Below, in pieces: positions 40,243-42,545 of a stretch of DNA of 42,545 bases (positions are counted from its first letter, which is position 1; each line of letters opens with the position of its first letter). The notes under the pieces are model-generated. The model had not been told where the DNA came from. It saw only the letters and a program-made list of their open reading frames with translations, and searched no databases. The translations under genes were made by a program, and so were the position numbers. The stretch lies in assembly GCF_014222285.1 (NCBI RefSeq), contig NZ_JACKZS010000042.1, positions 1 to 42,545 of the forward strand, in the 5' to 3' direction. The stretch comes from Nostoc sp. UCD121 (GTDB lineage: Bacteria > Cyanobacteriota > Cyanobacteriia > Cyanobacteriales > Nostocaceae).

Positions 40243-41250
40243 ATGCAGACTCTCCAAAAACTCTCCCTCCCAAGCATGGGCTGCGGGACTTGGGCCTGGG
40301 GCAACCAACTGCTTTGGGGATATGACGAAAGTATGGATGACCAGTTGCAAGCGGTGTTTAACCTTTGCGTAAACAACGGTGTGACTTTATTTGATACGGG
40401 TGATTCTTACGGAACTGGGAGATTGAATGGTCGAAGTGAGTTACTGCTGGGACGATTCAACCGAGAATATTTAGGTTCAAACAAAGAAAATATTTGTATT
40501 GCGACTAAGCTGGCTGCTTACCCGTGGAGATGGACACGTCAATCAATGGTAAAGGCTTGCAAGTCATCTGCCCAACGCCTAGGAAAAAACGTAGATTTGG
40601 TACAGATGCACTGGTCAACAGCAAATTACGCCCCTTGGCAAGAGGTAGGACTGTTAGATGGTCTTGCCGATTTATATGAGCAAGAACTAGTTAAGGGAGT
40701 AGGACTTTCCAATTATGGACCTAAACAGCTTAAGCAAGTGCAGAAAAAGTTTGCTGAACGAGGTGTTCCTATTACTACTCTGCAAGTTCAATACTCTTTG
40801 TTGTCTACATATCCTGTCACTCAATTAGGGCTTAAAGACCTTTGTGATGAGTTGGGAATTAAATTGATTGCTTACAGCCCTCTAGCTTTGGGACTACTGA
40901 CAGGAAAATACTCTGAGCAAGGCCATTTGCCTAAAGGTATTCGAGGTCTGCTGTTTAGGCAGATATTACCAGGAATGCGTAGACGCGGAGCGGCTTCTGC
41001 TGGCAGTTCGCTTTTGGGATGTTTGCAAGAGGTGGCACAATCCAGAAACAAAACCATGTCACAGGTAGCAATTAATTGGTGCATCTGTAAAGGAACCATT
41101 CCCATCCCTGGAGCCAAGAGCGTAGAACAGGCAAGAGAGAATATTGGTGCTTTAGGTTGGCAATTAAACGTCAGCGAGATTGCAGAGTTAGATAAGGCGG
41201 CGGTGAATGTAGGCAAGAAAATGGTACAAAATATCTTTCAAACTAAGTGA
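40243..41250 (+). CDS. Aldo/keto reductase
   Basis: NADPH-dependent oxidoreductase of the AKR superfamily, a TIM barrel of 335 residues. The catalytic tetrad is visible: Asp51 and Tyr56 in FDTGDSYG, Lys89 in CIATKLAAYPW and His123 in LVQMHWS. The cofactor segment near the end is PIPGAKSVEQARENIGALGW. The ATG at 40243 directly precedes the first strand LSLPSMGCGTWAWG. Cyanobacterial and plant relatives include pyridoxal reductase-like and L-galactose-dehydrogenase-like groups, but the substrate cannot be read off. No operon partner: 215 bases upstream and about 700 bases downstream have no gene. Confidence 0.93.
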   Translation: MQTLQKLSLPSMGCGTWAWGNQLLWGYDESMDDQLQAVFNLCVNNGVTLFDTGDSYGTGRLNGRSELLLGRFNREYLGSNKENICIATKLAAYPWRWTRQSMVKACKSSAQRLGKNVDLVQMHWSTANYAPWQEVGLLDGLADLYEQELVKGVGLSNYGPKQLKQVQKKFAERGVPITTLQVQYSLLSTYPVTQLGLKDLCDELGIKLIAYSPLALGLLTGKYSEQGHLPKGIRGLLFRQILPGMRRRGAASAGSSLLGCLQEVAQSRNKTMSQVAINWCICKGTIPIPGAKSVEQARENIGALGWQLNVSEIAELDKAAVNVGKKMVQNIFQTK

Positions 41251-41489
41251 AATTTCAACGTTAATTGATTTAATTTTGCAAAAACCTGGTTTAAGTCTGA
41301 AAATAAAAATACTTGAATTTTATATAAATCCAGACATAAATCTCTTAATTATGTCTGATTAATTATTAATATAAAGCACTGTTTTGGGATTATAATAGAG
41401 CGATATTTTAACCATTGTTTTGTGAAGAATAGTTTTTGTATCGACTATATACGTAATTAAGAGACAATTTATAAAGAAAATATTAAGTA

Positions 41490-41595
41490 GGTGTGTTACG
41501 GCTTTAGCCTAACGCATCGCTATATAACAAGGTGCGTTAGGCACTCAGTCATATTCTTTGTGACAAATCATATCGAAATATGCGCCTAACACACC
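41490..41595. repeat. Branched inverted repeat of the TGCGTTAGGC family
   Basis: Outer arms GGTGTGTTA (41490-41498) and TAACACACC (41587-41595); inner arms GCCTAACGCA (41507-41516) and TGCGTTAGGC (41533-41542), all perfect. The GTGTGTTAGGC and TAACGCA words are recognised as common in cyanobacterial intergenic repeats. Confidence 0.8.
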
Positions 41596-41750
41596 CTACA
41601 ATAATTTTATTTTCACTTTATAAATCGCTTCTAAAATTCCGTAAAATATATTTTTAGATATTTTTTTTAAAGACTTAAATCAATGAGTTATGTCCTAATG
41701 TTTGCTCTGAGGAACTTGATTTTTAAAGTGTACTAATAAAGAATGAATAT

Positions 41751-41831
41751 TGAGTCTAACATCTTGTAGACACTCTTGGTGACAACTTAACCTTATCCAA
41801 TGTCCACAGTCCGCGAAAGCGGACTTTTTTT
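41751..41831 (+). ncRNA. Candidate small RNA ending in an intrinsic terminator
   Basis: The terminator at 41808-41831 has no coding gene before it for over 500 bases on its strand. Upstream is a possible promoter: TTGATT (41716-41721), 17 bases, AAGAAT (41739-41744). A transcript starting near 41751 would be about 80 bases, with a 5' hairpin (GTCTA 41754-41758, TAGAC 41767-41771), an unpaired middle (about 41772-41807) and the terminator. I cannot match it to a named cyanobacterial RNA. The promoter match is weak. Confidence 0.4.
41808..41831 (+). terminator. Strong intrinsic terminator with GAAA tetraloop
   Basis: AGTCCGC (41808-41814), loop GAAA, GCGGACT (41819-41825), then a T-run. It works only on the plus strand: the opposite side has no T-run. 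It is not next to a coding gene. Confidence 0.9.
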
Positions 41832-41951
41832 ATGCAAACTAAAGTTGTAATAGATTATTTAAGTAAATAAACAATAAGTACTAAGGGTTTCAAATTTTAT
41901 GATGACGAAAGTGATTAAGGAGAGTTAAAGGAGAATAGAATGAGAGGATAA

Positions 41952-42545
41952 TTACTGATTTGCCTTTACAAGAGTAGTAAACTCTTGTAAAGCTTTCTGA
42001 TACTTGTTTTCAGCTATCCAGAATAAATCATTATGATTTGCTTCTTTAATCCACAAATAAAGCTTTGGCGATATTGCAGCATTAAACAACTTTTCTCCAT
42101 GAGCAAAAGGAATGACATCATCTGCTTTGCCATGAATCACTAGTATCGGACATTTTACTTTTTTGATATTGTCCAGATTGGGAAATTTGTCAAAAGGTAA
42201 AATCTTAAAACTTACTATTACTTGAAAAGCGGAAATAAACGAACTTTCAAGAATTAAACCAGCTATCGGTTTTCGCATTGCTAAGTTTACCGCAGAACCA
42301 CCGCCAACCGAACGCCCCAAAACTATAATTCTTTCAGGTGGTGTTTTTAAATTTTCGGTCAAATAATTATAAGCGCTATTAATATCTTCGTATGAGTGGC
42401 TTTCTGTCGCCTTGCCTTGACTCGTACCATAACCACGATAATCATAAGCAAAGGCACTAAAACCCCATGCGTGTAATTTTTATAGGATTTCTTTAATATC
42501 TCCTAAATCTTCAGAATTTCCATGAACATAAAGAATAGTATAATT
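41952..42545 (-). pseudogene. Alpha/beta hydrolase, interrupted by an in-frame stop and cut by the window edge
   Basis: Read on the minus strand from the window edge, the frame starts NYTILYVHGNSEDLGDIKEI, a normal serine-hydrolase beginning with the oxyanion HGN segment. At 42480-42482 it meets TAA, where CAA (Gln) would be expected, and then continues without shift: KLHAWGFSAFAYDYRGYG, the nucleophile elbow GRSVGG, the acid in KADDVIPF and the His in EANHNDLFW. So all catalytic parts are present after one nonsense change. The longest ATG-started piece (from 42362, 136 residues) lacks the first strands and cannot fold as a full hydrolase. The family resembles BEM46/ABHD13-type hydrolases. 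Either a recent pseudogene or a sequencing error. The true 5' end lies outside the window. Confidence 0.75.

Larger units (their letters stand above)
41251..41951. other. Long gap with a palindromic repeat and a possible small RNA
   Basis: 701 bases without a protein gene. Contains the branched inverted repeat 41490-41595 and a strong terminator at 41808-41831 that no coding gene uses, suggesting a small RNA (next entries). The rest is strongly AT-rich. Confidence 0.6.

Noticed and set aside
41490..41595. Insertion sequence ends
   Set aside because: Inverted arms surround only about 90 bases without a transposase; more likely a dispersed palindrome.
1..42545. Prophage or integrative element
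   Set aside because: No integrase, capsid, terminase or relaxase-like protein, and no tRNA-linked attachment repeats were seen.

Overview
The window looks like chromosomal DNA of a filamentous, Nostoc-type cyanobacterium. Signs of this are frequent HIP1 octamers (GCGATCGC, e.g. 5584-5591 and 7801-7808), moderate to low GC, many short palindromic and purine-rich intergenic repeats, very large STAND/WD40 and NACHT proteins, a Gly-rich RRM protein and a carotenoid oxygenase. I see no rRNA, tRNA, CRISPR array, insertion sequence or prophage module.

Layout. 233-2979: glycolate oxidase-type FAD subunit and iron-sulfur subunit (GlcE/GlcF-like). 3463-10062: a small P-loop ATPase followed by a 1641-residue STAND protein (N-terminal unknown domain, helical repeats, NTPase, membrane segment, 14 WD40 repeats), with repeats between them. 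10202-11868 (minus): a MoaD/ThiS-like protein and threonine synthase. 12704-24095: an 11 kb co-oriented locus of five exported proteins. Four are DUF11/Ig-like surface proteins and one is a 1289-residue predicted outer-membrane barrel with Ig-like N-terminal domains. 24158-27155 (minus): MiaB and a carotenoid oxygenase. 27381-27836: a single-domain globin. 27854-30423: a degenerate repeat array, a frameshifted HicB-like pseudogene and a NACHT NTPase with an extraordinary Ala/Asn/Tyr tract. 30489-31253: an orphan type II thioesterase. 31342-34156: ExbD-ExbB (minus), divergent from TonB (plus). 34489-34986: Hsp20. 35791-37072: a four-Cys zinc-ribbon protein and a protein with a duplicated winged-helix-like domain. 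37182-38702 (minus): threonine deaminase. 39093-41250: an RRM protein, an unknown protein and an aldo/keto reductase. 41751-41831: a possible small RNA with a strong terminator. 41952-42545 (minus): an alpha/beta hydrolase, cut by the window edge and interrupted by an in-frame stop.

How genes may work together. GlcE/GlcF-like subunits would oxidise glycolate from photorespiration. Threonine synthase and threonine deaminase lie on the same path to isoleucine but are 25 kb apart. ExbB/ExbD/TonB form one energised outer-membrane transport motor. The DUF11 proteins and the barrel protein are probably parts of one envelope structure. The STAND and NACHT proteins are sensor/switch NTPases of the kind found in bacterial conflict and signalling systems; no function can be proved from sequence. 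The main candidates for undescribed biology are the DUF11/barrel locus, the ATPase-STAND pair, the NACHT protein with its hypervariable tract, and the zinc-ribbon/duplicated-domain pair.
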